Notes: generated by a model not told the origin, from the sequence alone. A DNA stretch of 64,000 nucleotides from Arion vulgaris (GCA_020796225.1 CM036761.1:32252928-32316927), one strand, 5' to 3'. Shown: positions 42,230 to 53,310, numbered from the stretch's first letter. Numbers and translations: made by a program.

Positions 42230-42740
42230 TTCGCACACATATATTCTTCAATAACAAAAACTCCTCAAAAATATACACATTAAAATGATGCCCTCTGGTT
42301 CTAACAATATCCTAACAAGCTCTCAAGAATTGACATCTCTGGTTGCCCTTTTTACAATTTTTTTAGTAAAATCTGGCCAGTAGAGAGCCACAATAATTCT
42401 AGCGAACTAATTTCATGAGTTCTACGTCAGCATTCTAACATCATTGATCCGTTCTTGAATGAAACACAACGTTTCCGGTTCCCTAGTGCTCAAGAAATTC
42501 CAACAGTTCATTTCTAACCCAGGTTTCCTAAGGACAATTATTTTGTATCGATTTACGAACGTATACTGGTTTTCTTGTAGTATCTGCATTGATATATGTA
42601 TATAAATATATATTTTTATATCTCATGTGAGATTATGCTTTTTGTGTGGTTTATAAAGTCAACACTTGCACAGTCAAAGTAGTTGTAATAATGTTCGTTG
42701 TTGACGTTCTGGAATGCCAAGGGGTAAAGATAAAATACAC
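42230..42740. other. No recognised feature
   Basis: AT-rich, with ta-rich runs near 42590-42620. Confidence 0.3.
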
Positions 42741-42757
42741 GTATTGTTGGAGTTTAG

Positions 42758-42890
42758 ATCTTCTTCTTCTGTGTTCGACCAATGTGAAGTTGGACGATAG
42801 CAAGACGCCTGGTTGACTCGTCTGACTGATTTTTGCGTGAAAGCCTGCTTTACCATTTGACTAGTGTTACTTCGTCGACTTCAGAGGTGG
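42758..42890 (-). mobile_element. Repeat E copy, (GAA)-tailed
   Basis: It carries cttcttcttctgtgttcgac, then cgtctgactgatttttgcgt and agcctgctttaccatttg, matching the E repeat around 20731-21160. Confidence 0.5.
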
Positions 42891-42895
42891 AGTTT

Positions 42896-43290
42896 AGATG
42901 ACAATGTAGGATAAAAATAGAAATAGTTGAGATAGAAAGAGAGTTGGGTAGAAAATGAAATAGTTGGAGATGAGAAGAGAATGTTGGGTAGAGAAAATGA
43001 AATAGTTGGAGATGAGAAGAGAATGTTGGGTAGACAAAATGAAATAGTTGGAGATGAGAAGAGAAAGTTGGGTAGACAAAATGAAATAGTTGGAGATGAG
43101 AAGAAAATGTTGGGTAGACAAAATGAAATAGTTGGAGATGAGAAGAAATGTGGGTAGACAAATGAAATAGTTGGAGATGAGAAGAGAATGTTGGGTAGAC
43201 AAAATGAAATAGTTGGAGATGAGAAGAATGTGGATAGGACAAATGAATAGTTGGAATAAGAGACATGTTAGACAGAATGAAAGTTGAATG
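42896..43290 (+). repeat. 42-bp minisatellite, about 9 copies
   Basis: The unit is gaaatagttggagatgagaa followed by gagaatgttgggtagacaaaat. Minus-strand frames (for example 42850-43335) are repeat artefacts. One further unit lies beyond the LINE, at 43681-43715. Confidence 0.95.
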
Positions 43291-43680
43291 AGCCATTGCA
43301 CTCCGGGCAACCCCATAGGTGATCAGTCTCCCCACCTATAGAAGAATAAGCTTAATGATGGTTCCCGTGACTCGCTAATTAAACACATTTCTTACTCTGC
43401 CTCTCTGGCATACAGTTTTACATGTACAACTCCAAACTGCTTAAATCGATAGATTGATTCAACATCTAATTTAGTATCTTCATTCAACAGTAATTTGTGA
43501 AAAGACCGAAGAACATACCCTTATCCATCTTCAACTTCCCAACAATGGATGCCGTTGATGCAAGTATGTCCGCTCTCTCATTACCGCAAACAACCGCATG
43601 CCTAGTACAGTAAATCCACGTAAGCTTCTGGAGGTTAGACACTTCTATAGACGACATCAACTCATACCGAAACCTCACAC
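43291..43680 (-). mobile_element. RNase H LINE fragment inside the 42-bp array
   Basis: The minus strand gives SSIEVSNLQKLTWIYCTRH, AVVCGNERADILASTASIVG, and, in another frame, TYGVARSAMAH near the 3' end. GNERAD is the LINE RNase H signature. Array units on both sides suggest insertion into the array. Confidence 0.75.
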
Positions 43681-43723
43681 GAAGAGAATATTGGGTAGAC
43701 AATAGTTGGAGATGGACCACAAA

Positions 43724-43942
43724 TACACACGTGTGTTCGCTGGGGCTCGTTTGTTTTATATGTGATCTTAGCCTAAGAGCGTTGTGCCAGTTATGCGCCA
43801 AGAACATCCGATTTCTGAGACTCTTTTTATTTACAAGGGTAGCTTTCCTAGGCTCCTACCTCAGTCGCCTCTTACGACATGTCTTGTGGGTCGCAGTGTT
43901 ACTATTCTTTGCTCCCCTTGCGAGCCCAGCAACACACGGGTG
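43724..43942 (-). mobile_element. SINE-A copy with its 5' end repeated in inverse at the other end
   Basis: The minus-strand copy ends normally at 43942 (gcgagcccagcaacacacgg). Its 3' part stops at tatgtgatcttagcctaaga and is preceded by cacgtgtgttcgctggggct, an inverse copy of the 5' end. The usual (GAA)n tail is absent. Confidence 0.75.
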
Positions 43943-44157
43943 TCTTCTGAACTAAAATTCGGAATAATGCTTCACCACCAATATTTTCATATACAAATTC
44001 TTACCCTGAATTATTTCATCTGATGCTTGCTTTAATAACGGTATGAGATTGAAATGTTGTGTCTGGCAAGTGGATGTCTTTTATGTCGTCAAAAAGCATA
44101 CAGCTGTTATCGATGTGATATGAAGATTAGATGCTCAGATGAATGGTGGCATCTCAC
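43943..44157. other. No recognised feature
   Basis: Nothing supported. Confidence 0.3.
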
Positions 44158-44325
44158 AACTTCCTCTTCTTCTTCTTTGCGTTCGTTCTTTACGACCAAT
44201 TTTAATCCCTTTGTGATATGTTTGATCTTTGCCAAGAAAGTGTATACGTTGCACATTGCTTTGGTAGGCCCCTAAAAGCATAAGACTTCTACACGTTTAG
44301 GACACATGCATCCGATTTCAGCCAA
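44158..44325 (-). mobile_element. SINE-B copy, 5'-truncated
   Basis: From cttcctcttcttcttctttg through gaccaattttaatccctttg to acacatgcatccgatttcag. The core and head are missing; a LINE follows directly. Confidence 0.9.
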
Positions 44326-44334
44326 TCTAACAAC

Positions 44335-44820
44335 TACTCTTGTGTTTTCATACTCAGTGACTCCATGAGCATGATTCGAAAAGTCGAATCAGGAATGATG
44401 AGACGAAACATGGTGGAGGTACTAGTACAGACAATGATCCGAGAAATGATCTTCATTTTTGTCCCTGAGCACGCAGAAGTTAGGGGTAATGAACGAGTTA
44501 ATAGATTATCTGGCTTTGCTACAATATCAGAGGAAGCAGCCATGGATCGAAATGATATTCTTCACGCATTGAGAGTCTTCCGAACAAAGCAGTTTCAGGG
44601 CTGTGAATCCCACTCGCTGACTAGATTGAAAGAGATGGGTGCCATTATTCGTGCATCCCGAAAAGAACGACATACCAAATACGCAAAGAGATTGATTAAT
44701 CAACATCGAACTGGCGTGTTGGGCCGCTAGACACTGCCGGATTTGTTGAGGAGAAGATCGGAGCACATTTGGACATGTCCGGAGTGCTATGATGATAGTC
44801 CACATATAACTGATAACTGA
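44335..44820 (+). mobile_element. RNase H LINE 3' region, longest coding copy
   Basis: The frame gives CVFILSDSMSMIRKVESGMM, where SDS is the position of an RNase H catalytic aspartate (TDSQSL in related elements). Then come FVPEHAEVRGNERVNRLSG, MDRNDILHALR, SRKERHTKYAKRLINQHRTG, a stop at 44728, then RSEHIWTCPECYDDSPHITD and the ataactgataactg tail. It is 5'-truncated within the RNase H domain. Confidence 0.9.
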
Positions 44821-44869
44821 TGCTCATAGTTGAAGGAGCAGTCGTATATGTGTTTCTTACCTCATACAA

Positions 44870-45420
44870 GATGTACAACAGAGTTTATGGGTAGAATAGC
44901 TCAAGCGAAAGCAGCTTTAATGAAAATGAAGAACACAGTATGCTTGAACTCACTATCAATAACATTGCGAAAACGAGCACTCCAGCTATTTTTTTAAAAC
45001 AAATGCTTATATATAGTGGCGAATCATAGACAATGAACAGCAATCAATAAGATGGAAGCCACATAGATGTTATTTAATAGAAGAATGCTGAAAATTCCAT
45101 GGACAGCAAAGAAAACAATTGAGGTTTTTAATCAGGCCTGCACACAAAGAAACCGTATCGAAAGAATACGAATCGGAAAATCAAGGTTCTTCGGACATAT
45201 AATAAGTCGAGAAGGTTTAGAATAGTTGGTGACTATAGATAAAATTTATGGAAGGAGAGAGCGTGGAAGTTAGAGGGAGAAAATGTTGGATGGTCTGACA
45301 TCATTGTTGGACAAAAGATCGACTGAAAAGAACGGTCAAAACTGATTACAAGCACATAGCGAAGAAAGTTGTGGTGAGACATGATCTCCTACGCGGGCAG
45401 GCATGTCACTTGATTGATTT
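44870..45420 (+). mobile_element. LINE L2 fragment
   Basis: Degenerate frames show MGRIAQAKAALMKMKNT, then RRMLKIPWTAKKTI, RIERIRIGKSRFFGHIISRE, and GRRERGS-like sequence. The end is complementary in sense to 41525-41715 (same C-terminus). Many stops. Confidence 0.8.
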
Positions 45421-45618
45421 ACCTATCTCGGATTTGTTTACTCATCACACAGAAACAGTAGACATTTAATTAATTAGCTATTGTCTGGAGAGACTATACG
45501 CTTTATCTAGGTCGACCAACGGTTTGTCTTTCTGTGATGGTTTCTGAAAGTGTTGCATAATATATTTCAAACAAGTAGGTCTTTCTGTTCTGTTTCTATC
45601 CAACGACTTTTGTGTGCA
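45421..45618. other. No recognised feature
   Basis: Nothing supported. Confidence 0.3.
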
Positions 45619-45788
45619 GGGCCGTTTCGTGATATGATGCAGAGAGGCGACCGCATTAGGCGGAGCCGTAAGGGGGGCGACTTAAGCAGCGAAATCAAAA
45701 TCACAGTTAAAGGTTATTTTAAAGAAAAATATTTAAGGGGCGGCATTTCGAAGACTTGCATCATACTGAGAAAATATACCGCACAGCC
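45619..45788 (-). mobile_element. MITE-H copy
   Basis: Starts gggccgtttcgtgatatgat and ends ctgagaaaatataccgcaca; it is the inverse of 9104-9262. Confidence 0.8.
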
Positions 45789-45959
45789 TTTTCGTATGTA
45801 TAAGGTAAAATGACGTTTTGTGAAGATTTTCTACCTGAACCCTGCACAGCCATCGCCAAATTAGCGCTGATCTGAGCATAGTTGTTGATTGACGTATCAA
45901 TTTGCAGCTGACAAATGAGAAGTACAAATATGGCAATCTTTCTTTTCTCCAATCCTATC

Positions 45960-46240
45960 TTGCCTCACAGCGTCAGATCAAGAAGAGATTTATAAAACGG
46001 GTCATTGTGTGCTCTTCGTAGATAGTCTCTTTCGTCGCCTATGTTATCTCTGTCCATCTTTTGGGTGGCCGGCCTTTTGCTTTGTACCCATTGTATCGGA
46101 GCAGCATTGCTCTTTGAGGTGCACTGTCTGTTGGTAATCTGCTTACGTGGCCGAACCATTTAATTTGTTGTTTCTTGATGAAGTTCAGTACTGATGCTGT
46201 ATCCACTTTTTCCTGATGTCTTCATTTCTCAACCGATCTC
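45960..46240 (-). mobile_element. LINE fragment L5
   Basis: The minus strand reads MVRPRKQITNRQCTSKSNAA, YKAKGRPPKRWTEIT-like in another frame, and RDYLRRAHNDPFYKSLLDLT. It has the usual C-terminal layout (WFGHV.RLPT...GRP.KRW). Single copy here. Confidence 0.7.
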
Positions 46241-46950
46241 TTCTATATGGCAATAATACATTATATCAAACATAGTAATGCTGTTCAGATGGAACTTTTG
46301 TCTTTCCTTACATTGTTCTATAATTGTTCTGATATCTTTATATATTTTTCTCATGTTAGTTGTTCTATAATTGTTCTGATATCTTTATATATTTTTTTTC
46401 GCTATGTTAGTTGTTCTATAATTTACTTTCCTATCCGTTTCCAGTTTTATCAACTCGAATGTAACTTCGGGAGTTCATTTATTTTTAGAACACTTTTATG
46501 CGAGTTCAAGTATTCAACTGCTGAAATTAAATTTGACATTGATTAGCTAAAATATCTAATTATAACTCTTCGTGCACTTCCATCCATATTTCAAACAGGC
46601 TCTTCGTGTCAACTGTCTGTCCATCAGTTATTTTCAGACGTCATTTCGATGAGATATAGATCATTTGTACTATATTTTAAGTTCTATCGTCACTGCTGCA
46701 TCAAGTAATTGATGGTCAGAATCTTAAAAGAATCCTACGAGGTCTTAGATGTTAAATTTGATCTCCATCTCCGCTTTTCATGAATAAATTTACTTTTATT
46801 TTTATTTTTTCACGTAATATCCGAGTGAAAAGTATTTGTAGTTGTTATTTAGAAATTGAGTTTGTTATCACTAAATCATTTCCTGAATAGAAAGTAGTTT
46901 TTTTTCTCTCCTGCTTGATTTCTAGTTTCAAAGCAGTGTGTACCACCGCA
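46241..46950. other. Mostly unrecognised; two 45-bp copies
   Basis: Near 46319-46420 ttgttctgatatctttatat is repeated in units of about 45 bp (twice). The rest is AT-rich. Confidence 0.45.
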
Positions 46951-46964
46951 TGTTTATTCACATA

Positions 46965-47325
46965 TATCAGTTATCTGTTATATGAGATCTAGCATCATAT
47001 CACTCCGGACACATGTCCATAGGTGCTCCGATCTCCGCCTCAGCAAATCCAAAAACATCCAGCAGCTCATCATGCCAGTTCGATGTTGATTAATCAGTCT
47101 CTCTGCATATTTAATATGTCGTTCTTTTCAGGCTGCATCAATATTGACACCCATTTCTCTAAATCTGGTCAGCGAGTGGGATTCACTGCTCTGAAACTCC
47201 TCTGTTCGGAAAGAATCTCTCGATGCGTGAACAATGTCATTTCGATCTATGGCATCTTCCTCTGATAGTGTAGCCAAGCCAGCCATTATATCAGCTCATT
47301 CATTACCCCTAACTCCTGCGTATCC
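46965..47325 (-). mobile_element. RNase H LINE 3' end
   Basis: Same family as 23131-23500: words agttatctgttatatgagat, tccataggtgctccgatctc, and cattacccctaactcctgcg. Flanks tattcacatata and tattcacagata may be its target duplication. Confidence 0.85.
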
Positions 47326-47347
47326 ATATAATATTCACAGATAATAT

Positions 47348-47680
47348 ATGGAGACGAAACCATGTAAGGCGCTATGTATCTATTTTGTCATGATTCTAAA
47401 ATATCTAGCAGAAAATATTTGTTTTATTATACAACGAATCCATGTTTTCTGGTACACTTCTTGCTTTTTCCATGTCAGAAAAATATGCATTTCTGTACCT
47501 GAAGGGCCCAAAATTCAGAAAGTGTGTTTAGTGGAGGGTGGAACTGTCAACATCAAATATTGTGTCAGCTTGTTGTTGATAACCCAACCTCTTCCGAACA
47601 CTTTCGATTGCCAAGAAATCAAACGTCTCGATAGTAGTTCTTTTAACTCTCTTTACCAACTGTGCGACACCTGTATTTAG
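47348..47680 (+). other. Unassigned 110-residue frame
   Basis: A frame METKPCKALCIYFVMILKYL to QLCDTCI is open between a LINE and a SINE-F. The second half (VPEGPKIQKVCLVEGGTVNI, then KYCVSLL) looks less AT-driven than its surroundings, and an acceptor-like tgctttttccatgtcag lies at 47460-47479. I cannot assign a family. It could be a host exon or a chance frame. Confidence 0.25.
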
Positions 47681-47885
47681 AGCGGTGTAGGACAAAAGGG
47701 ACATGCGCCTAATGAATTTAATGGCAGCATGACTAGTCGAGTTCCTTCGAAACTGTTCAGGTTATGTTTGTTTCCGTTATGCCCCCGATAGAAAATAAAA
47801 AATTACCTGATCTTACCGTGGAACAAACCCGGGGCTCCAGAGTGGAAACCTGCGCTTTAACCCATTCGGCCAAACGCTCCTACCC
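47676..47885 (-). mobile_element. SINE-F copy
   Basis: Minus strand: A-box-like tttggccgaatgggttaaag, B-box-like ccgggtttgttcc, then atcgggggcataacggaaac and cataacctgaacagtttcg. Confidence 0.85.
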
Positions 47886-47984
47886 AATTAGTTAGGTTCT
47901 TATATTCCAGTAGCAATGGTTAAGTACTAGAGATTTAGTATTTGTTAGTTGTGTGCATATATTACATGTTTTGTGTGTGGTATG

Positions 47985-48918
47985 TAATATATATATTTCC
48001 AGAAGATCAAAAAGGTGTTAGACAAGGATGCATATTATCACCAGACCTGTTCTCACTGTATTGTAAAAGCATTTTTAGGTCTATAAAAGATTTTCCTGGA
48101 ATAGCTGTGGGAGGACATATCATAAATAACCTGAGATACGCTGATGATACTATCTTAATAGCAAGAAATGAAATGGAGCTACATAAATTAGTTGAAAAGG
48201 TTGTGACAGAAAGTAACAACAAAGGACTCAGTTTGAATATTAAGAAGACAGAAGTTATGATAATATCAAAAAAGAAGATTTTGCCAAAATGCACCATCAC
48301 AGTCAATAGAACTGATCTAAGACAAGTGCAGCAATTTAAATACCTTGGAGTCCTGGTAACATCAGATGGCAGATGCCGATCAGAAATAAAGAGCAGAATA
48401 GGACAAGCGAAAACATCATTCCGGAAAAGGAGAAGCATTATCTGCAACAAGTCCTTGTCAATCCCCATCAGAATGCGAGTTATTCAGTGCTACATAGAAC
48501 CAATACTGACATACGGATGCGAGTCATGGACAATGAACACACAGATAGAAAAATCTCTGAGGGCCACATAAATGTGGTTTTATAGAAGAATGATGAGAAT
48601 CCCATGGACTGCTAAAATGATTAATGTTGAGGTGCTGAATGAGAACAAGACACAGGAAAGCTTATCATCAATATAAGAAAGAGGCAGTCATCATTTTTCG
48701 GGCATGTGATGAGGAGGGAGGTTTAGAACACATTGTGACAACCGGTAAAATCGAGGGTAGACGAGACAGGGGAAGACACAGAGAGAATATTTTGGATAGC
48801 CTGACTTCAAGGCACTGTAGAGCGTCAACATCTGAGTTGATAGCAAACACCAACAGAGATTTGTGGAGATCCATGATCGCCTAAGCCAGCCGGAACGGCA
48901 CCTGATGATGATGATGTA
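47985..48918 (+). mobile_element. LINE L2, reverse transcriptase pseudogene, longest copy
   Basis: The frame at 47985-48571 encodes the RT palm: KGVRQGCILSPDLFSLYCKS, NNLRYADDTILIARNEMELH (YADD catalytic motif), GLSLNIKKTEVMIISKK, FKYLGVLVTSDGR, then EPILTYGCESWTMN. A stop follows SLRAT at 48571. The same family continues with FYRRMMRIPWTAKM, GKIEGRRDRGRHRENILDSL and DLWRSMIA, then a gatgatgatg tail. It is 5'-truncated and stop-interrupted, hence inactive. Confidence 0.92.
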
Positions 48919-48924
48919 ATATAT

Positions 48925-49275
48925 AGTTGTGAATCATGGACTATTACACATAAAACAAGAACGAAAATCCAGTCCTTCGAAACTAAATACTACCAAAAGA
49001 TCCTACGAATACCATGCACAGAAAAAAGAAAGATCACTGATGTCCTGAAAGAACTAAATGATAAAGAGAATTGGCTGATAAACAACATACTTTACAGGTA
49101 AATTAGATACTTTGGTCATTTCAAGCGTCACGATGGCCTGGGGAGAACAATATTAGAGGGCAGGGTCCCCGGACGCAGACCAAGAAGAAGATGGCTACAA
49201 GATATTAAAGAAACCATGAATATGACCATCGACGAAGTGGGTGAACGAGAGTCAATTTCAGATGCGCTGCAAAGA
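48925..49275 (+). mobile_element. LINE L4 fragment
   Basis: The frame reads SCESWTITHKTRTKIQSFET, YYQKILRIPCTEKRKITDVL, RYFGHFKRHDGLGRTILEGR and PGRRPRRRWLQDIKETMNMT. This is the region from the end of the RT through the C-terminus. One stop interrupts it. Confidence 0.85.
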
Positions 49276-49279
49276 GAGC

Positions 49280-49385
49280 AACGTCCTATAAAGGATACGC
49301 ACCTTGATCACACATAATCACAAAGGATCACACAAAGTGTTTAACAAGTGGTCGATTTGTAGCGTCCGAAGAAGGAGAAGACGAT
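49280..49385 (+). mobile_element. SINE-A 3' fragment
   Basis: It carries acacaaagtgtttaacaagt and ggtcgatttgtagcgtccga and ends gaagaaggagaagac. The 5' half is missing. Confidence 0.75.
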
Positions 49386-49624
49386 CGCAAATCTAGGAAG
49401 TAGCCTCTTGTTGTATCTTTGTATCAATAGGAATGTATATTATGTGCCGTCAAATGTTGGTTCTTGTGTTGTGTCGATTCTGTAAGACAGCACTGTGTTA
49501 CCATTCCATCACGATAGTAGATATGGAGTATGGAAGTTGACATTGTATATTCTGACCACTGTCCATGAATGAAATTTATATTCTTTACCTGACGATGTCA
49601 TTAACCACATCACAAGAGTCGTAC
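49386..49624. other. No recognised feature
   Basis: Nothing supported. Confidence 0.3.
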
Positions 49625-49810
49625 ATTTTCTATGCATCACTTATACGTTCAGTAGTAGGAATTGCTTTCTTTCTGAACGGTGAGGTTTATTTTTACCGTT
49701 TGTAACCATGCACGTGAACAAATTTGCTTTCAAATTATCCACCGCTTAGTTTGAACCAGGTAATCTTGGGTTCCGATCGAGCTCACTACAACTAAGCCAC
49801 AGAACACCAC
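49625..49810 (-). mobile_element. SINE-T copy
   Basis: Minus strand: tgtggcttagttgtagtgagc, then B-box-like ggttcaaactaagcg. The body is complementary to tatacgttcagtagtagg. Confidence 0.8.
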
Positions 49811-49829
49811 CTGCCATGTAACTGATAAT

Positions 49830-49975
49830 TATATGTAGAATTCTCTCAGTACAAGACTCATAGGCACAAATGAAAAGTATTCGCAAAGTTCAGAAAGTCA
49901 TCAATTCGTCATAACATAGAATTCTCTCATACAAATCATAGACATAGAATTCTCTCAAACAAGTCATAGACATTA
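49830..49975 (+). repeat. Degenerate direct repeats
   Basis: Variants of acatagaattctctcaaacaa with gtcatag recur about four times at uneven spacing. Confidence 0.6.
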
Positions 49976-50067
49976 TGCTTTTTTAAAAATTCCATCTCTA
50001 AATTTATGTTCGAAATTTGCCACAAAATCTTCCCATAAATGTGTATGCGCTTGTAGTACCAACTTGT

Positions 50068-50650
50068 ATTTGGCATACTTCTTCTTTCTTCTTCTTCTGC
50101 GATCAGCTTCTGGTATGCGACTACTCCAGTATGTCTCAAAAACAGGGTGGTGCGCTTGAGGTCTTCACAGGTCCACCATAATTGGTTTTGTAGGGTTGTT
50201 TCTGTTGGCTAGATGTCCATTTTCACACTGCTTAGGCTGGGGAACTATTGCAAGGTGTGCTCTGGAGACTGTTTTGGTGCTTCACAGATACAGGCAGCCG
50301 AGTCCCTGAGACCCATTCTATGGAGGCGTGATCTGAGACTGCAGTGTCCAGTTCTAAGTATGAGGATCTGCGCTTTTCTGTAAAGTGTATTTATGCTATC
50401 GTGCTCTGAGTTGTATCCTCCGTTTGATTTTCCTCATAATTTTTCTGAATTGTTTAATGAGCGTCTTTGCTTCTGTAAAGCTTTGTGTTGGGTGGTGTTG
50501 TGTTTAGTCTCCCTCCAACCCTTGTGAGTTTGTCAACCTTTTCATTTTCTGTTATGCCACAGGGTTCTGGTATCCAATATAAGACTGATTTTTTCCCGTA
50601 AGTCCTGAATGAGCTTGTCATCTGGTATACAATTAGTGCAGACAGGATTA
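50068..50650 (-). mobile_element. RNase H-type LINE (family I), 3' region
   Basis: Minus strand: LHRMGLRDSAACICEAPKQS, then PTETTLQNQLWWTCEDLKRT and RHTGVVAYQKLIAEEEERR, running into a (gaa)n tail at 50082-50098. Upstream it decays, with many stops. This is the single-copy counterpart of the 36457-36800 array unit. Confidence 0.8.
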
Positions 50651-51300
50651 TCTAGTAAATCGGATTTTGTGACATCAAATTGGAAAATAACAAATTAATG
50701 GATTTAAGTATGTCACAATGTACTCTGTTAATAACATAAACATAACAAAGAGATTGTTTGAACAAAATGGAATGGGCAGAATAAGCAAAGTGAGAATAGA
50801 ACTTGTGAAAGATTACCATAAAGCAGATACAAAAACAAACAAGACATTAATATTGTGAGAGATAGAAAGGAAGAGAGAGAGAGAGAGAGAGCGAGATAGA
50901 AAGGAAAAGAGAGAGATAGAGAGAAGGGAAAGAGAAGACCAAATCGATCTTGCATTCTGTGGTTGTGAATCGATTCTAGCACACCTCAGACCAGGAATAA
51001 TGGACTCATTAAATGTGATTGGTTAGACACTAGTGGCTATTTCTCTACATTCTACGACCATGTAATATTTGTTTTTCCCTTGCTGAATAGACGAAAGAAC
51101 ATCGTCAACAAACAAAAGAAATGTTGCGTGTTGGCAAGTTATTACTCTCATATAAATTGGTCAAATATTTTACCGTCACGGTTGAGCTATTTAAGATGGG
51201 CTGGGATATTATTTTCTGAAATATTGCTTGTAATTCTGGCATTTGCTATTTCCAAGTGAATTTTTAAAAATATATAGCACATACACATACGCACACAATA
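50651..51300. other. Mostly unrecognised; (GA)n tract
   Basis: A (ga)n tract lies at 50866-50925. No gene or dispersed repeat recognised. Confidence 0.4.
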
Positions 51301-51539
51301 TATGTATATATTAGTTTAGTTTAGAAGTAGGATCATCATCACTGCATGTTCTCCGATCTCCCTCTCAGTATGTCTCTCAGCGTGTGGCGACTAACGACCC
51401 CGGTTCTTTGTTGGTTTACTAATAGTCTTTGGCTACCAGCATAGTGTTCTTTATTAGCTACCCCACACTTGACTTGGAATTCGTTGTAGGACCATATGCA
51501 TATATATATATATTGTATGTGTTGTATGAACTTTTTTGT

Positions 51540-51800
51540 CTTAACAGACGGTCAATTGGTCAGTGTTTTACTGTGATTATTTCTGAGTTTTCGCTTGTCT
51601 CTCATCTCTTTCTGCTCTTTTTTCAAAACATTCTGCACCTTTGCGTATTATTGCTTTCCATAAAGCTGTTGCTTTCCATGTTGTGTCCAAGTTGAAAGCA
51701 ATGATGAAGTGTCCTCTCCATATGTGTTTAGCCTGGGCAGATGATATGGTGAATGTACCTTGCCCATTTTGCACAAACCCCCCTCTCTCTCTACTTCTCT
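51540..51800 (+). repeat. Diverged repeat pair, left member
   Basis: ttttcgcttgtctctcatct, tttagcctgggcagatgata and ttttgcacaaacccccctct resemble 52195-52430 (cctttcgtctcttatcctat, cctagcctgggctcatatta, ttttgcacaaacccactctc). The nature of the family is unknown. A (ta)n tract follows at 51812-51836. Confidence 0.55.
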
Positions 51801-51884
51801 ACCCTACTTATATAAATATATATATATATATATACATATGGTCATTTTTGAGTGTACAGTCGGTCAATTAACACATGTTTTCGC

Positions 51885-52135
51885 CCGAGTGGTTACCGGG
51901 GCCCAAATTTGGGGTGTAAAGAATAGAACCACTGTTACCTGCCACGCATGTCGTAAGAGGTGACTAAGGAGTTTGCCTGAAATCGGATGAATGTGTCCTA
52001 AACGTGTAGAAGTCTATGTGTTTAGGGGCCTACCAAACCAATGTGCAACGTATACACGTTCTTGGCAAAGATCAAACATATCACAAAGAGTGATTAAAAT
52101 TGATCGTAAAGAACGAACACAAAGAAGAAGAAGAA
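51885..52135 (+). mobile_element. SINE-B copy, full length
   Basis: Head cgcccgagtggttaccgggg, then the core (cgcatgtcgtaagaggtgac), cctaaacgtgtagaagtcta, and tail gaacacaaagaagaagaag. Confidence 0.92.
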
Positions 52136-52194
52136 AGAGGGACTTTTCGGAATGTTTTCTGTCACCGGATTTCTTGAGATGTCGCTGCGTTCGT

Positions 52195-52440
52195 CTGTCT
52201 AGCCTTTCGTCTCTTATCCTATCCTAAGTCTCTTTTCAAAAGATTATGCACTTTTATATAATTGTGTTTTCCACATAACTCGGCGATTGGCTGGTTTTTC
52301 CCATTTGTTGGAACCGATAGAAAAGTTCTTCATTGGGGCCTTGCAGACAGTATTTATTTATACCTAGCCTGGGCTCATATTATGAAAATGTGCCTGGATC
52401 GTTTTGCACAAACCCACTCTCTGTACTATTTTTTTCATTT
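52195..52440 (+). repeat. Diverged repeat pair, right member
   Basis: See 51540-51800. The two members flank SINE-B in the same orientation. Confidence 0.55.
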
Positions 52441-52867
52441 AAAGAAAAATGCAAATTCCATATGTCTGGAATCAAGCAGGTTTTGTAGAGGATATCAGAC
52501 GATGGAAGGAAATACATACCTAAGCATAAACTGGCCTAAGATCCCTTCCCTCCGGGATTGGTAGTCAAGGTTTACTCCTCTAGCTCTTTGCATAACCTTG
52601 CTGACATACAAGGCAGTGTTGGTTTGATATCAGGGTTTACTCACCTAAATATATATATATAGATGTATCTTCTTCCTTATCATTTACACAGATGTCCAAA
52701 TGCCAAAGAATATGAGAGGGGTGTGATGAGCGTAAGCGTTGCTTCGCAGCTGCTACTTTCAGATGATAGTTGTAAACGTCCCTATGAGTGTTGTTTGCGG
52801 TGGGATCTGTACACGCTGTGTAGTTGTTACTCAATATCTCTTGTGTTTGTCTATTTTTCTGTCCCGT

Positions 52868-53310
52868 TCACGGTTCCTAGAGGTGTTAGCAAATTCACGG
52901 TTCCTAGAGGTGTTAGCAAATTCACGGTTCCTAGAGGTGTTAACAAATTCACGGTTCCTAGAGGTGTTAGCAATTTCATGGTTCCTAGAGGTGTTAACAA
53001 ATTCACGGTTCCTAGAGGTGTTAAATCAGAATTCAATCAGGTTCCTAGAGTGTTAGAAATTCAGGTTCCTAGAGGTGTTAGCAAATTCACGGTTCCTAGA
53101 GGTGTTAACAATTTCATGGTTCCTAGAGGTGTTAGCAAATTCACGGTTCCTAAAGGTGTTAACAAATTGACGGTTCCTAGAGGTGTTAGCAAATTCACGG
53201 TTCCTAGATAGGTGTTAGCAAATTCACGGTTCCTAGAGGTGTTAACAAATTCACGGTTCCTAGAGGTGTTAACAAATTCACGTTTCCTAGAGGTGTTAGC
53301 AAATTGATTA
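52868..53310 (+). repeat. 27-bp minisatellite, about 16 copies
   Basis: The unit is ggttcctagaggtgttagca followed by aattcac. The open frames on both strands (for example 52663-53211) are due to the 27-bp period. Confidence 0.95.

Noticed and set aside
42850..43335. 161-residue minus-strand hydrophobic repeat protein
   Set aside because: A reading of the 42-bp minisatellite; the neighbouring frame is equally open.
52663..53211. 182-residue frame with repeated TVPRGVSKF
   Set aside because: Product of the 27-bp minisatellite; no independent coding evidence.
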